DNA of 49,969 nt, taken from contig JAQBPK010000263.1 of assembly GCA_028287565.1 (NCBI GenBank), positions 1-49,969 on the forward strand, read 5' to 3'. Shown here in pieces: positions 1 to 7,786 of the stretch. How positions within the stretch are numbered: position 1 is the first letter of the stretch; each line of letters begins with the position of its first letter. Origin of the DNA: Vulcanimicrobiota bacterium. GTDB lineage: Bacteria; Vulcanimicrobiota; Vulcanimicrobiia; Vulcanimicrobiales; Vulcanimicrobiaceae. Below the pieces are notes generated by a model. It saw nothing but the letters and a program-made list of their open reading frames with translations, had not been told where the DNA came from and made no database searches. A program made the translations under genes and the position numbers.

Positions 1-518
1 TGTTCGGCGCGGTCGCGACGGCGCAGGCGTTTCTTCCGCAGCTGCGCTTGTCGCGCGGGCGGCTCGTGTTCGTGGGCTCGATCTCCGGGCGGCTCTCCGT
101 GCCGTTCATCGCGCCGTACAGCGCGTCGAAGTTCGCGCTGCGCGCCATCGCCGACGCGCTGCGTACCGAGCTGCGTCCCGCCGGGATCGCCGTCTCGCTG
201 ATCGAGCCGGCGTCGGTGAAGACGCCGATCTGGCAGAAGGGGCGCGACTCGCGCGACACCCTGCTCGGCCTGCTGCCGCCCAAGGCGATGGAATACTACG
301 GCCCGCAGATCGAGGCGGTGTTCGCCGCCACCGCGCACGAGGAGCGCATCGGGATGCCGGTGGAGCACGTGAGCCGCGCGATTCTGCACGCCGTCACCGC
401 GCGCAAGCCGCGGGCCACGTATCTGCTTGGAAAACCGGCGCGTCTCGGCAGCATCATCGCGATCTTGCCGCCCGCGCTGCGCGACCGCGCGCTGCGCGCC
501 TCGCTCCGCCTGCCGTAA
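1..518 (+). CDS. SDR-family oxidoreductase, C-terminal part (cut by window edge)
   Basis: The reading frame is open from base 3, so the gene starts outside the window. What remains is the second half of a Rossmann-fold short-chain dehydrogenase/reductase. The strand GRLVFVGSISGR carries the catalytic Ser, and YSASKFAL carries the Tyr-x3-Lys dyad, followed by the usual helix ALRTELRPAGI and strand VSLIEPASVKTPIW. The NAD(P)-binding Gly motif lies upstream. The tail (about 60 residues after the catalytic region) resembles SDRs acting on small carbonyl compounds, but the substrate cannot be read. A TTG at 48 would be a spurious start because it falls in the middle of the fold. It ends 32 bases before the end of the opposing PPK2 gene. 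Confidence 0.9.
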   Translation, partial: FGAVATAQAFLPQLRLSRGRLVFVGSISGRLSVPFIAPYSASKFALRAIADALRTELRPAGIAVSLIEPASVKTPIWQKGRDSRDTLLGLLPPKAMEYYGPQIEAVFAATAHEERIGMPVEHVSRAILHAVTARKPRATYLLGKPARLGSIIAILPPALRDRALRASLRLP

Positions 519-550
519 CGCACCTGCCGTAGCGCGGCGGGAAGTCGGCG

Positions 551-1396
551 CTATGCCTTGCCCGCCGGCTCACCTTCGGCGGCGTGGAACTTCGCGCGCA
601 TCTCCTCGATGTCGACGGTCGGCGCGGGAAATTGCAAGTCCATCTCGTCCAGTGTCTCGGTGACGATCCGCGCGACGGCGAGGTTGCGGAACCACTTGTG
701 GTTCGCCGGAATGACGTACCACGGTGAGCGCTCCGTGCTCGTGTGCTCGAGCGCGTCCTCGTACGCTTTGCGGTAGTCGTTCCAGTACGGGCGCTCGCTG
801 TAGTCCGACTCGCTGATCTTCCACTGGCGGTTCGGGTCCTCGAGCCGCTGCTGGAAGCGCCGCAGCTGCTCGTCCGCGCTGATGTGCAGGTAGAACTTGA
901 GGATCTGGGTGCCGGCCTGCTGGAGATTCTTCTCGAACTCGGCGATGCGGTCGAAGCGCTTGGGGATGGCGTCCTTCGGCACGAGATCGTGCACGCGCGT
1001 GACGAGCACGTCTTCGTAATACGAGCGGTTGAAGATCGCGATCGACCCGCGCGCGGGCGTCACCTTGTGCGCGCGCCACAGGAAGTCGTGCGCGGCTTCC
1101 TCCGCGGTCGGCACCTTGAACGCGTGCGCCGTCGCGCCTTGCGGGTTGAGCGATCCGAACACGTGGCGCACGGTGCCGTCCTTGCCCGCGGCGTCGGGCG
1201 CTTGCAGCACGACCAGCAGCGAGCGCCGGTTTTCCGCGTACAGGCGGTACTGCAAGTGCGCGAGCCGGTCGCAATCCTTCGCGATCGCCTCGCGCGCCTC
1301 GTCAGCGCTCTCGTGCTTGCCGGTGAACGACGGGTCGACGTCGTTCAGGCGCACCTTGCTCCCCGGCTCCACGAAGAACTTCTTACGGTAGTTCAT
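551..1396 (-). CDS. PPK2-family polyphosphate:nucleotide phosphotransferase
   Basis: This 281-residue protein has the PPK2 fold: Walker A-like DAAGKDGTVRHVFG near residues 68-81, the Walker B/lid region with IAIFNRSYYEDVLVTRVH, and the Lys/Arg-rich lid QRLEDPNRQWKISESDY. Family members move phosphate between polyphosphate and nucleotides in the cytoplasm. The length and motif order match the single-domain class often annotated as polyphosphate kinase 2-related. The direction of reaction and the choice of AMP, ADP or GDP cannot be read. The ATG at 1394-1396 has only a weak ribosome binding site. It stands alone, with a microprotein gene 55 bases upstream on the same strand that could share its transcript. 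Confidence 0.9.
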   Translation of the reverse strand: MNYRKKFFVEPGSKVRLNDVDPSFTGKHESADEAREAIAKDCDRLAHLQYRLYAENRRSLLVVLQAPDAAGKDGTVRHVFGSLNPQGATAHAFKVPTAEEAAHDFLWRAHKVTPARGSIAIFNRSYYEDVLVTRVHDLVPKDAIPKRFDRIAEFEKNLQQAGTQILKFYLHISADEQLRRFQQRLEDPNRQWKISESDYSERPYWNDYRKAYEDALEHTSTERSPWYVIPANHKWFRNLAVARIVTETLDEMDLQFPAPTVDIEEMRAKFHAAEGEPAGKA

Positions 1397-1450
1397 GCCG
1401 GTCCGTTCGCCATGGGAACCGCTTCCCCGGCGAACACCGGCGCGGGGACG

Positions 1451-1516
1451 TTATTGCTGCAGGTTGAACGTCATCGCCACGACAACGATAATGATTCCAA
1501 CGGCTAAAGCCGCCAT
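1451..1516 (-). CDS. 21-residue single-span membrane microprotein
   Basis: This is a short open frame: ATG at 1516-1514, stop TAA at 1453-1451. The start follows a consensus Shine-Dalgarno AAAGGAGGT (about 1524-1532 on the plus strand) with a 7-base spacer, the strongest ribosome binding site seen in the window. The peptide begins MAALAVGIIIVVV and ends AMTFNLQQ, so nearly its whole length is one hydrophobic helix with a short polar tail. Such peptides are often subunits or modulators of membrane complexes (KdpF and CydX types are known), but I recognise no family. It is upstream of and co-directional with the PPK2 gene. The ribosome binding site and clean hydrophobic profile argue for a real gene; there is no other support. 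Confidence 0.6.
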   Translation of the reverse strand: MAALAVGIIIVVVAMTFNLQQ

Positions 1517-1687
1517 CAGCCGGACCTCCTTTGTTTGTAGTCCAAGGTCTCCCTCGGCGGCGCTGATTTTCGGGGCCATCCGCCCGGCACTCTTTTGCGT
1601 TTGGTCAGCGGCCGGTTAAGCTATAGCACGGTTTGCTCTCGGCGCCACGGCGGCGCACACCACGTATGAGATGGAGGGTTTAAAAGC

Positions 1688-2107
1688 ATGGTACGAGACG
1701 ACGCGGTTACCCAAGTTCAAGGCGCATTCGCCGACTTCCAGCGGGGCGACATCGCCTCGCTGCTGGACCGCTGCACCGACGACATCGAATGGGAGACGCC
1801 CGGCGGCGGGACGGCGATCCCGTACGCCGGACCGGTCCATGGCAAGGCCGGGGTCGGGCAGTTTTTCCAGACGCTCAACGAGACGGTGGAGTTCCACGAT
1901 TTCCAGACGCGCGAGTTCATCGCGTCCGGGGACATCGTGGTAGCGCTGGGCTCGTTCGACGCGACGGTTCGCGCGACGGGCGTTCGCGTCGCCGAACAGT
2001 TCGCGATGGTCTTCCGCCTGCGCGGCGACAAGATCGGGTCGTTCCGCGAGTACAGCGACTCGCGGCAGCTGGCGGAAGCCTTTTCCGCACCGCGCGCCGG
2101 AGCTTAG
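1688..2107 (+). CDS. SnoaL-like / NTF2-fold protein
   Basis: This 139-residue protein has the cone-shaped NTF2/ketosteroid-isomerase-like fold: an N-terminal helix pair (VQGAFADFQRGDIASLLDRCTDDIEWETPG), a loop with G-PVHGKAGVGQFFQTL, and a C-terminal sheet ending FRLRGDKIGSFREYSDSRQLAEAF. This matches the SnoaL-like family, whose members include isomerases, cyclases and many uncharacterised stress proteins. The ATG follows GGAGGG at 1674-1679. It is transcribed away from the microprotein/PPK2 pair, so 1517-1687 must hold promoters for both directions. It ends against the opposing phosphoesterase with a 4-base convergent overlap. The substrate is unknown. Confidence 0.8.
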   Translation: MVRDDAVTQVQGAFADFQRGDIASLLDRCTDDIEWETPGGGTAIPYAGPVHGKAGVGQFFQTLNETVEFHDFQTREFIASGDIVVALGSFDATVRATGVRVAEQFAMVFRLRGDKIGSFREYSDSRQLAEAFSAPRAGA

Positions 2108-3465
2108 AGCCGGCGCAGCGCTCCGATCGCGATCTTGGCGAACATCGCGCCCTCGCGCTCGGTCGCGACGGCGCCGGTTGCGAAGGGTGCGGGGAGCATC
2201 GCGGGCGCGGCGGCCGCGACCGAGTGCGCGAGCGTGATCAGGCTGTTCTGAAAACGGGACAGCGGCCGCGTGTCCGGCTGCACCGCGGCCGCGACGAGCA
2301 TCACGTCCGCCGCCGGCCGCGGCAGATCCGGCGGTGTATCGGTGCGCGGCGTGCCCTGCGTCAGCAGCGGCAGCAGCGTGTTCGCGTGCTTGTCGCGCTC
2401 GGTGAGCGACGCCGCAAGATGGAAGAGATCGCGCAGCGTCGCGGGGATCGTCGTATGGTCGTAGACGGTGGACGAGATCGTGCCTTTTGCGATCCACGGC
2501 GACGCGACGACGGCCGGAACGCGAACGCCCAGCCGCGTGAAGTCGAACTGCGGTGACACCAGGCCGTCGGGATTGACCGTGGGCGGGGGAAGAACGTGGT
2601 CGTAGAGCCCGCCGTGCTCGTCGGTCACGACGACGAGCAGCGTGCTCTCCCATTTGGGCCCGCCGCGCAGCGCCTTGTAGACGTCCGCGATCAAGGCGTC
2701 GCCGTGCGCGACGCCGTGGATCGGGTGCTGGTCGTTCGCGCGCAGCGCGCCTTCGTTGAAGTAGCGCGGCTCGATGAACGAGTAGCTCGGCAGCGAGCCG
2801 TCCGCGCAGTCCTCGAAGAACTCCTCGGCCAGCTTGTAGTGCAGCGGCACGAACGGCCACTGGTGCGCGAGCGCGACCGACTGCGGGAAGTCGTGAAAGT
2901 ACACGTGCCAGGAGACGCCCGCGTCCGTCAGGTTCTCGTAGATCGTGCGCATCTCGTACAGCCGCACGACGTTGTCGGTGTGTCCGCCGGACGTCGCGGC
3001 GTGGGCGAAAAAGCGGTTCGGCCACGTGGGGCCCGGCACCGACGCGAACCAATGGTCGCACAGCGCGAACTCCTGCGCGAGCGCCGTCAGCGCCGGCAGA
3101 TGATCGGGGCCGTGGCAGCGCATCACCTTCGCTGCCGATGCGAAGTCGTGCGTGATCTGCGCGTAGTCGTATAAGAAGCCGTTGTTGTGCTGCGCGACGG
3201 GATCGCCGGGCCACGCACCCGCGTGCCCGAACAGCTGCATTTGCACGTTCGAGACGTAGTGATCGGGGCCGGGATCGATGTCGGGAACGTACGGCGCGTC
3301 CGCAGTGACCTGCGCCTTGAAACCGGTCTGCCCAAGCGGATCCGCGAAGTTGGCCTCTTCGCCCGTGAGCCCTTCGAACGGTTTGCCGCCGCTCGGGAAG
3401 AAGCCGAGCATGTGATCGAACGAGCGGTTCTCGAGCATGAGAACCACGACGTGCTCGATCGTCAC
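2104..3465 (-). CDS. Phosphoesterase of the alkaline-phosphatase superfamily (phospholipase C/AcpA type)
   Basis: About 453 residues. The metal-site strand VVVLMLENRSFDHMLG at the N-terminus and the later DEHGGLYDHVLPP and YDHTTIPATLRDLF segments are the hallmarks of the PF04185 phosphoesterase family (bacterial phospholipase C and acid phosphatase AcpA). These hydrolyse phosphodiesters or phosphomonoesters. No signal peptide precedes the first strand, which is unusual because many relatives are exported. The GTG start at 3463-3465 overlaps the stop of the upstream oxidase as GTGA, so the two are translationally coupled. The open frame continues far upstream, but that part is only the oxidase gene read in another frame. 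Confidence 0.88.
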   Translation of the reverse strand: MTIEHVVVLMLENRSFDHMLGFFPSGGKPFEGLTGEEANFADPLGQTGFKAQVTADAPYVPDIDPGPDHYVSNVQMQLFGHAGAWPGDPVAQHNNGFLYDYAQITHDFASAAKVMRCHGPDHLPALTALAQEFALCDHWFASVPGPTWPNRFFAHAATSGGHTDNVVRLYEMRTIYENLTDAGVSWHVYFHDFPQSVALAHQWPFVPLHYKLAEEFFEDCADGSLPSYSFIEPRYFNEGALRANDQHPIHGVAHGDALIADVYKALRGGPKWESTLLVVVTDEHGGLYDHVLPPPTVNPDGLVSPQFDFTRLGVRVPAVVASPWIAKGTISSTVYDHTTIPATLRDLFHLAASLTERDKHANTLLPLLTQGTPRTDTPPDLPRPAADVMLVAAAVQPDTRPLSRFQNSLITLAHSVAAAAPAMLPAPFATGAVATEREGAMFAKIAIGALRRL

Positions 3466-4880
3466 GCAGGCTTGTCGGGAAGCATCGTCGGGACGCTTTG
3501 CGGGAAGTTGAAGACGTTGTCGGGGTCGACGCGGCCCTTCACCTCGATCAGGCGCGGCAAGTTGCTGACGTAATACGCTTCCAGATAGTTCTCGATCTGC
3601 AGGTCGACGTAGTTCACGTACGCGTTGCGCGCGTACGGCAGCATCGACGTGCGCACGCCCTCGATCCATTTCTCCGCGACGGGCTGGTCGGCCGGGTCCG
3701 TCCAGTACGCGTCGTACTGCACGACGCAGACGGCGTCGCGGTGCGGCACAGCCGTACCGTCGACCGGAACGCGGCCCGGCGCGCCGCCGCCGGCCAACAG
3801 CTGCACCATGCTCGGCTCGTTGGTGTCCCAGCCGGTCTGCACGGGCGCGAGCTCCAGCTGCGCCTTGAGCAGCTCGAGCGCAGCTTTCGGGAACGGCTCG
3901 TACGCGACCGCTGACGTGCTCTTGAAATACTGCGTGTCGTTGTGCGGGTGGATCATCCACTGCGGGTTCTTCGGGTCGACGCCGGCGAACATCGCGGCCG
4001 CGTACGAATACGGCATCATCTGCACGCTGATTCCGGTCGGCGGCGCGGCGCCGAGCATCGGCGCCAGCAGCGCGCTGAACCCGGCCAGCTCTTGCGGTGA
4101 GTCGGGGGTGAGCTGGCCGAACAGCGTGATCGTTCCGGCGCCCGGCGCGTCGCCGACCGCGAAGCGCAGGAACGTCGAGAGATCGTCGGGCGCGCTCGGC
4201 GCCCAGTGCTGGAACGTGTCGGCGACCGCGATGAAGTCGCTCCACTGCCACGTGATGTTGCAGACCGCGACCATCCCGACCGGGTGGACTCTGAAATCGA
4301 ACGCGGTCACGATGCCGAAGTTCCCGCCGCCGCCGCCGCGGCACGCCCAATAAAGGTCGGCATTTTGTTCCGCATTCGCGTAGACGAGCTCGCCGCACGC
4401 GTCGACGAGCTCGACGCCCAGCACGTTGTCGCACGCAAGGCCGTACTTGCGCGAGACGACGCCGAACCCGCCGCCCAGCGTGAGTCCGGCAATACCAACG
4501 CTGGCGCCGCTCGCCGCCGGGATGGTGAGACCCACATCGTAAAGCTGCTCGTGGAGATCGAGACAGAAGACGCCCGCTCCGATCCGCGCCGTGCCCGCCT
4601 TTGCATCCACCGTGATCTCGTCCATCTCGCTGACGTCGATGATGACGCCGTCCTGCACGAGCGAGAACGCTTCATAGCTGTGGCGGCCGGAGCGCGCGCG
4701 CAGCGGAACACCGTTCTCGCGCGCCCACGTCACGGCGTTGCGCACGTCGTGCTTGTGCTGGCAGAACACGACGTTCTTCGGCACCAGGCGGCTGTAGTCG
4801 ACGGCCGCGCGGAAGTTGTGGCGCGCGCCCTCCCAGCCGGGACTTGTGGGGTCGAGCACGCGGCCGGTCAAAACGCTCAT
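3462..4880 (-). CDS. FAD-binding oxidoreductase, berberine-bridge-enzyme type
   Basis: 472 residues. It has a PCMH-type FAD domain: VPLRARSGRHSYEAFS with the His that usually carries 8-alpha-histidyl FAD, then ASVGIAGLTLGGGFGVVSRKYGLACDNVLG and RGGGGGNFGIVTAFDF. The C-terminal BBE tail (YYVSNLPRLIEVKGRVDPDNVFNFPQS) closes the flavin pocket. Relatives oxidise sugars, alkaloids or other alcohols with O2. The second covalent Cys of bicovalent members is not obvious, so attachment may be by His only. The ATG at 4878-4880 follows GAAGGA. It is coupled to the phosphoesterase downstream. The substrate is unknown. Confidence 0.88.
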   Translation of the reverse strand: MSVLTGRVLDPTSPGWEGARHNFRAAVDYSRLVPKNVVFCQHKHDVRNAVTWARENGVPLRARSGRHSYEAFSLVQDGVIIDVSEMDEITVDAKAGTARIGAGVFCLDLHEQLYDVGLTIPAASGASVGIAGLTLGGGFGVVSRKYGLACDNVLGVELVDACGELVYANAEQNADLYWACRGGGGGNFGIVTAFDFRVHPVGMVAVCNITWQWSDFIAVADTFQHWAPSAPDDLSTFLRFAVGDAPGAGTITLFGQLTPDSPQELAGFSALLAPMLGAAPPTGISVQMMPYSYAAAMFAGVDPKNPQWMIHPHNDTQYFKSTSAVAYEPFPKAALELLKAQLELAPVQTGWDTNEPSMVQLLAGGGAPGRVPVDGTAVPHRDAVCVVQYDAYWTDPADQPVAEKWIEGVRTSMLPYARNAYVNYVDLQIENYLEAYYVSNLPRLIEVKGRVDPDNVFNFPQSVPTMLPDKPA

Positions 4881-5003
4881 CGGTTCGTCCTTCACCCGGA
4901 GGAAGCCGGGCTGCTTGGATTCGCTCGCTCGCCTAGCCCGCCCTGTGGGGCATTCGGCGCTGCAGCGAGCGGAATCACGGGGGTGGCGGCGGGGCACCGA
5001 TCG

Positions 5004-5012
5004 TGCTATGAT
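5004..5012 (+). promoter_or_regulatory. Extended -10 promoter for rpsR-rplI
   Basis: TGCTATGAT is an extended -10 element (TG, one base, then TATGAT, 5 of 6 to TATAAT). It stands about 145 bases before rpsR. There is no good -35, as extended -10 promoters allow. Transcription would start near 5019. Confidence 0.5.
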
Positions 5013-5018
5013 CGCCTT

Positions 5019-5155
5019 TGCTGCCCCGCCCGGGGCGGTGCCGCGCCGTTCTCTTGGACGGTTCGGGGTCGTGGCGCCTTCGGGTGCCACGTGTGTAGGG
5101 CCGACCTGCTTCGGCCGCTTTCCACCTACATCACCACGAGGTTCACCCCACCGAT
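5019..5155 (+). promoter_or_regulatory. Structured 5' leader of rpsR-rplI, candidate ribosomal-protein autoregulatory element
   Basis: Two strong hairpins lie before rpsR. The first, 5070-5091, is a 9-pair stem CGTGGCGCC/GGTGCCACG closed by a C(UUCG)G tetraloop (5078-5083). It has no U-run, so it is not a simple terminator. The second has outer stem TGTAGG/CCTACA (5094-5099 with 5125-5130), inner stem GCCGA/TCGGC (5100-5104 with 5111-5115) and an asymmetric 3' bulge CGCTTTCCA. A bulged helix before S18 is what the S6:S18-binding leader looks like in other bacteria, but I cannot show the required CCG-type bulge alignment. No rpsF or ssb lies upstream as in the common arrangement. Confidence 0.35.
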
Positions 5156-5410
5156 ATGCCCCCTCCCAAAGGCAAGCGCGCTTCGGCGAAAAAAGATCGC
5201 CGCCCCAAGCGCAAGGTCTGTAATTTTTGCGCGGAACGCACGCACGACCTGGACTACAAAGACACGACGCGCCTGCGCAAGTACATCAGCGAGCGCGGCA
5301 AGATTCTTCCGCGCCGCATCTCCGGCAACTGCGCGTCGCACCAGCGCGCGCTGACCGTCGCCGTGAAGCGCGCCCGCATCATCGCCCTCCTCCCGTTCGT
5401 CCTTCAGTAG
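5156..5410 (+). CDS. rpsR: 30S ribosomal protein bS18
   Basis: 84 residues. The basic N-terminus [19 protein letters not shown] is followed by the S18 core [56 protein letters not shown]18 binds 16S rRNA together with S6 in the small-subunit platform. The CxxC pair plus Cys and His in GNCASHQ make it a C+ (zinc-capable) paralogue type. It is followed 10 bases later by rplI. A GAGG at 5138-5141 is a distant ribosome binding site. Confidence 0.97.
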   Translation: MPPPKGKRASAKKDRRPKRKVCNFCAERTHDLDYKDTTRLRKYISERGKILPRRISGNCASHQRALTVAVKRARIIALLPFVLQ

Positions 5411-5420
5411 GAGCGCCGCA

Positions 5421-5870
5421 GTGAAGGTCATTCTCACCGGCGACGTCAAGCCGATCGGCTCGCGCGGCACCGTCGTCGACGTCAAGGACGGCTACGCGAA
5501 CAACTATTTGTTCCCGCAGAAGCTCGCCGTCGTCGCGACGCCGGGCGCGATGAAGCAGCTGGAGCAGCAGCAGCACGCCAAGAAGCGCAAACAGGCCGAG
5601 GAGGTCGCGAACGCTCAGGACGTCGCGACGCAGCTCGAGAACGCGGTTATCAAGGTGTCGGCCAAGGCCGGCGGCAACGGCCGTCTGTTCGGCACCGTCA
5701 CGAACGCGCAAGTCGCGGACGCGCTGCACGAGCAGCTCGGCCTCACGATCGACCGGCACAAGATCGAGATGAAGGACGGCATCAAGGCGCTCGGCACGTA
5801 TCCGGTCGAGATCCGTCTCGGCAACAACATCATCGCGAAGTCGGCGGTGCAGGTCGTCGCGCTGAAATAA
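5421..5870 (+). CDS. rplI: 50S ribosomal protein bL9
   Basis: 149 residues, the normal length. The N-terminal domain has MKVILTGDVKPIGSRGTVVDVKDGYANNYLFPQKLA, the rRNA-binding signature. A long central helix (MKQLEQQQHAKKRKQAEE) connects to the C-terminal domain AKAGGNGRLFGTVTNAQVADAL. L9 sits at the base of the L1 stalk. The GTG start follows GGAG that overlaps the rpsR stop, so the two are coupled. The Lon-like gene follows 2 bases after the stop. Confidence 0.97.
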   Translation: MKVILTGDVKPIGSRGTVVDVKDGYANNYLFPQKLAVVATPGAMKQLEQQQHAKKRKQAEEVANAQDVATQLENAVIKVSAKAGGNGRLFGTVTNAQVADALHEQLGLTIDRHKIEMKDGIKALGTYPVEIRLGNNIIAKSAVQVVALK

Positions 5871-5872
5871 GC

Positions 5873-7786
5873 GTGCGACTGCGGGCCGACGAGAAGCTGC
5901 GGCGCGAGATCGCAGCGCTCTACGACGTTCTGACGGAGGCGCTGGGGACCGAGAAGGTCGTCATGCGCGCCGGGAAGCTCGGCACGCTCAAAGAGATGCG
6001 CTCGCAGGCGATTCCCGATCGCCTGCTGGCGCTCCAGCGCTTGGTGTTCGAGGACCCGACGCTCGAGACGCGCCCCGCGAAAGCGCAGTACAAAAAAGTA
6101 ATCGGTGAGATCGAGGACCGGCTCGCCGATCTCGTCGCGCACCGCACCGTCGACGACCAGATCGAAGCGAAGATCAACGCCAAGATGGTGCAGCGCCATC
6201 AGGACTATCTGCGCGAGCTCAAGCTCGAAGCGCTGCGCGAGGAATCCGGCCCCGAGACGCCCGCGACGCAAAAGCGCCTGCACGATCTCGAAGCGCTCGA
6301 CACGCGCGGGCTCGCGCGCGCGGCGCTCGACGTGCTGCGCCCGAAGTCGCTGGATCAAGTCGTCGGCCAGGAATCCGCCATCAAGGCGCTGATCGCGAAA
6401 CTGGCGTCGCCGTATCCGCAGCACGTGATCCTGTACGGCCCGCCCGGCGTTGGCAAGACGACGGTCGCGCGGCTCGCGCTCGAGCTCGCAAAGGCGCGCG
6501 CGCACGCCCCGTTCGCGGCCGACGCGCCGTTCGTCGAAGCGGCCGGAACGACGCTGCGCTGGGACAACCGCGAGACGACGAACCCGCTGCTCGGCAGCGT
6601 GCACGATCCGATCTACCAAGGCGCGCGGCGCGACTTCGCGGACAGCGCGGTCCCCGAGCCGCGCCTGGGCCTGGTGACGCGCGCGCACGGCGGCGTGCTG
6701 TTCATCGACGAGATCGGCGAGATGGATCCGGCGATGCAGACGCGCCTGCTCAAGGTGCTCGAGGACAAGCGCGTCATGTTCGAGTCGTCGTATTACGACG
6801 AGCACGATCCGAACGTCCCCGCGTACGTGAAGAAGCTGTTCCGCGACGGCGCGCCGGCCGACTTCGTGCTGATCGGCGCGACGACGCGCGATCCCGAGGC
6901 GATCGACGCGGCGATCCGCTCGCGCTGCGCGGCGGTGTACTTTGAGCCGCTCACGCAGGCGCAGGTCGCGCGCATCGTGCGCGAAGCCGCGCAGCGCCTG
7001 GGCGCGAAGCTGCTGCGGCGCGTCCCCGACATGATCGCGTCGTACACCATCGAAGGCCGCAAGGCGGTGCAGATTCTCGCCGACGCGTACGGCCACGCGC
7101 TCGAACGGGCCGGTTCGACGCGCGGCGCAACGGTGCGAGACGACGACGTCCTGGAGGTCGTGCAAGCCGGGCGCATCGTGCTGCACAGCCCGACGCGCGC
7201 GCGCCGCGCCCGCGAGATCGGCAAGGCGCACGGCCTGGGCGTGATCCAGTACGTCGGCTCGATCGTGGAGGTCGAGGCGGCGGCGTTCGCCGCGCGCGAG
7301 GAGCGCAAGGGCACGGTGCGCTTCAACGACACCGCCGGCTCGATGGCGCGCGACGCGGTGTTCAACGCGGCATCCGTGATTCGCGCAGTGGCGGGGATCG
7401 ATCCGGCGGAGCACGACCTGCACGTGAACGTGGTCGGCGGCGGCAACATCGACGGGCCGTCGGCGGGGCTCGCGTTTTTCCTGGCGCTGTACAGCGCGCT
7501 CGCGCACGCGCCGCTGCCGCAGGACGTCGCGGTGACCGGCGAGGTGTCCTTAGCGGGAAACGTTCGCGGTGTCGGTGGAATTGTGGAGAAGTTGTACGCC
7601 GCGCGGCAGGCCGGGATGCGCGCGATCCTCGTGCCGCGCGAGAACGCGCGCGAAATTGACGCGACGCCCGAGGGGATTGAGGTGATCCCGGTCGGAACCG
7701 TCGTGGAAGCGCTCGCCGCTCTAGGCGTGCGCGTTCCTGCACCGCCAGCGCTGCGCGCCCGCACTCGTTCGAAGGCTTCCCGGTGA
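5873..7786 (+). CDS. Lon-family AAA+ protease (LonB/LonC type)
   Basis: 637 residues. A helical N-terminal region (1-140) replaces the classical Lon N domain. The AAA+ module follows with Walker A GPPGVGKT (189-196), Walker B GGVLFIDEIGEM, and an arginine-finger region AAIRSRC. The C-terminal Lon protease domain has the nucleophile in DGPSAG (Ser530) and Lys573 in GGIVEKLYAARQAG. The 43-residue spacing equals that of the Ser-Lys dyad in classical Lon. Members of this branch in spore formers are called LonB/LonC and degrade regulatory proteins. It starts at GTG 2 bases after rplI and its stop overlaps dnaB as GTGA, so it belongs to the ribosomal protein/dnaB transcript. Confidence 0.88.
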   Translation: MRLRADEKLRREIAALYDVLTEALGTEKVVMRAGKLGTLKEMRSQAIPDRLLALQRLVFEDPTLETRPAKAQYKKVIGEIEDRLADLVAHRTVDDQIEAKINAKMVQRHQDYLRELKLEALREESGPETPATQKRLHDLEALDTRGLARAALDVLRPKSLDQVVGQESAIKALIAKLASPYPQHVILYGPPGVGKTTVARLALELAKARAHAPFAADAPFVEAAGTTLRWDNRETTNPLLGSVHDPIYQGARRDFADSAVPEPRLGLVTRAHGGVLFIDEIGEMDPAMQTRLLKVLEDKRVMFESSYYDEHDPNVPAYVKKLFRDGAPADFVLIGATTRDPEAIDAAIRSRCAAVYFEPLTQAQVARIVREAAQRLGAKLLRRVPDMIASYTIEGRKAVQILADAYGHALERAGSTRGATVRDDDVLEVVQAGRIVLHSPTRARRAREIGKAHGLGVIQYVGSIVEVEAAAFAAREERKGTVRFNDTAGSMARDAVFNAASVIRAVAGIDPAEHDLHVNVVGGGNIDGPSAGLAFFLALYSALAHAPLPQDVAVTGEVSLAGNVRGVGGIVEKLYAARQAGMRAILVPRENAREIDATPEGIEVIPVGTVVEALAALGVRVPAPPALRARTRSKASR

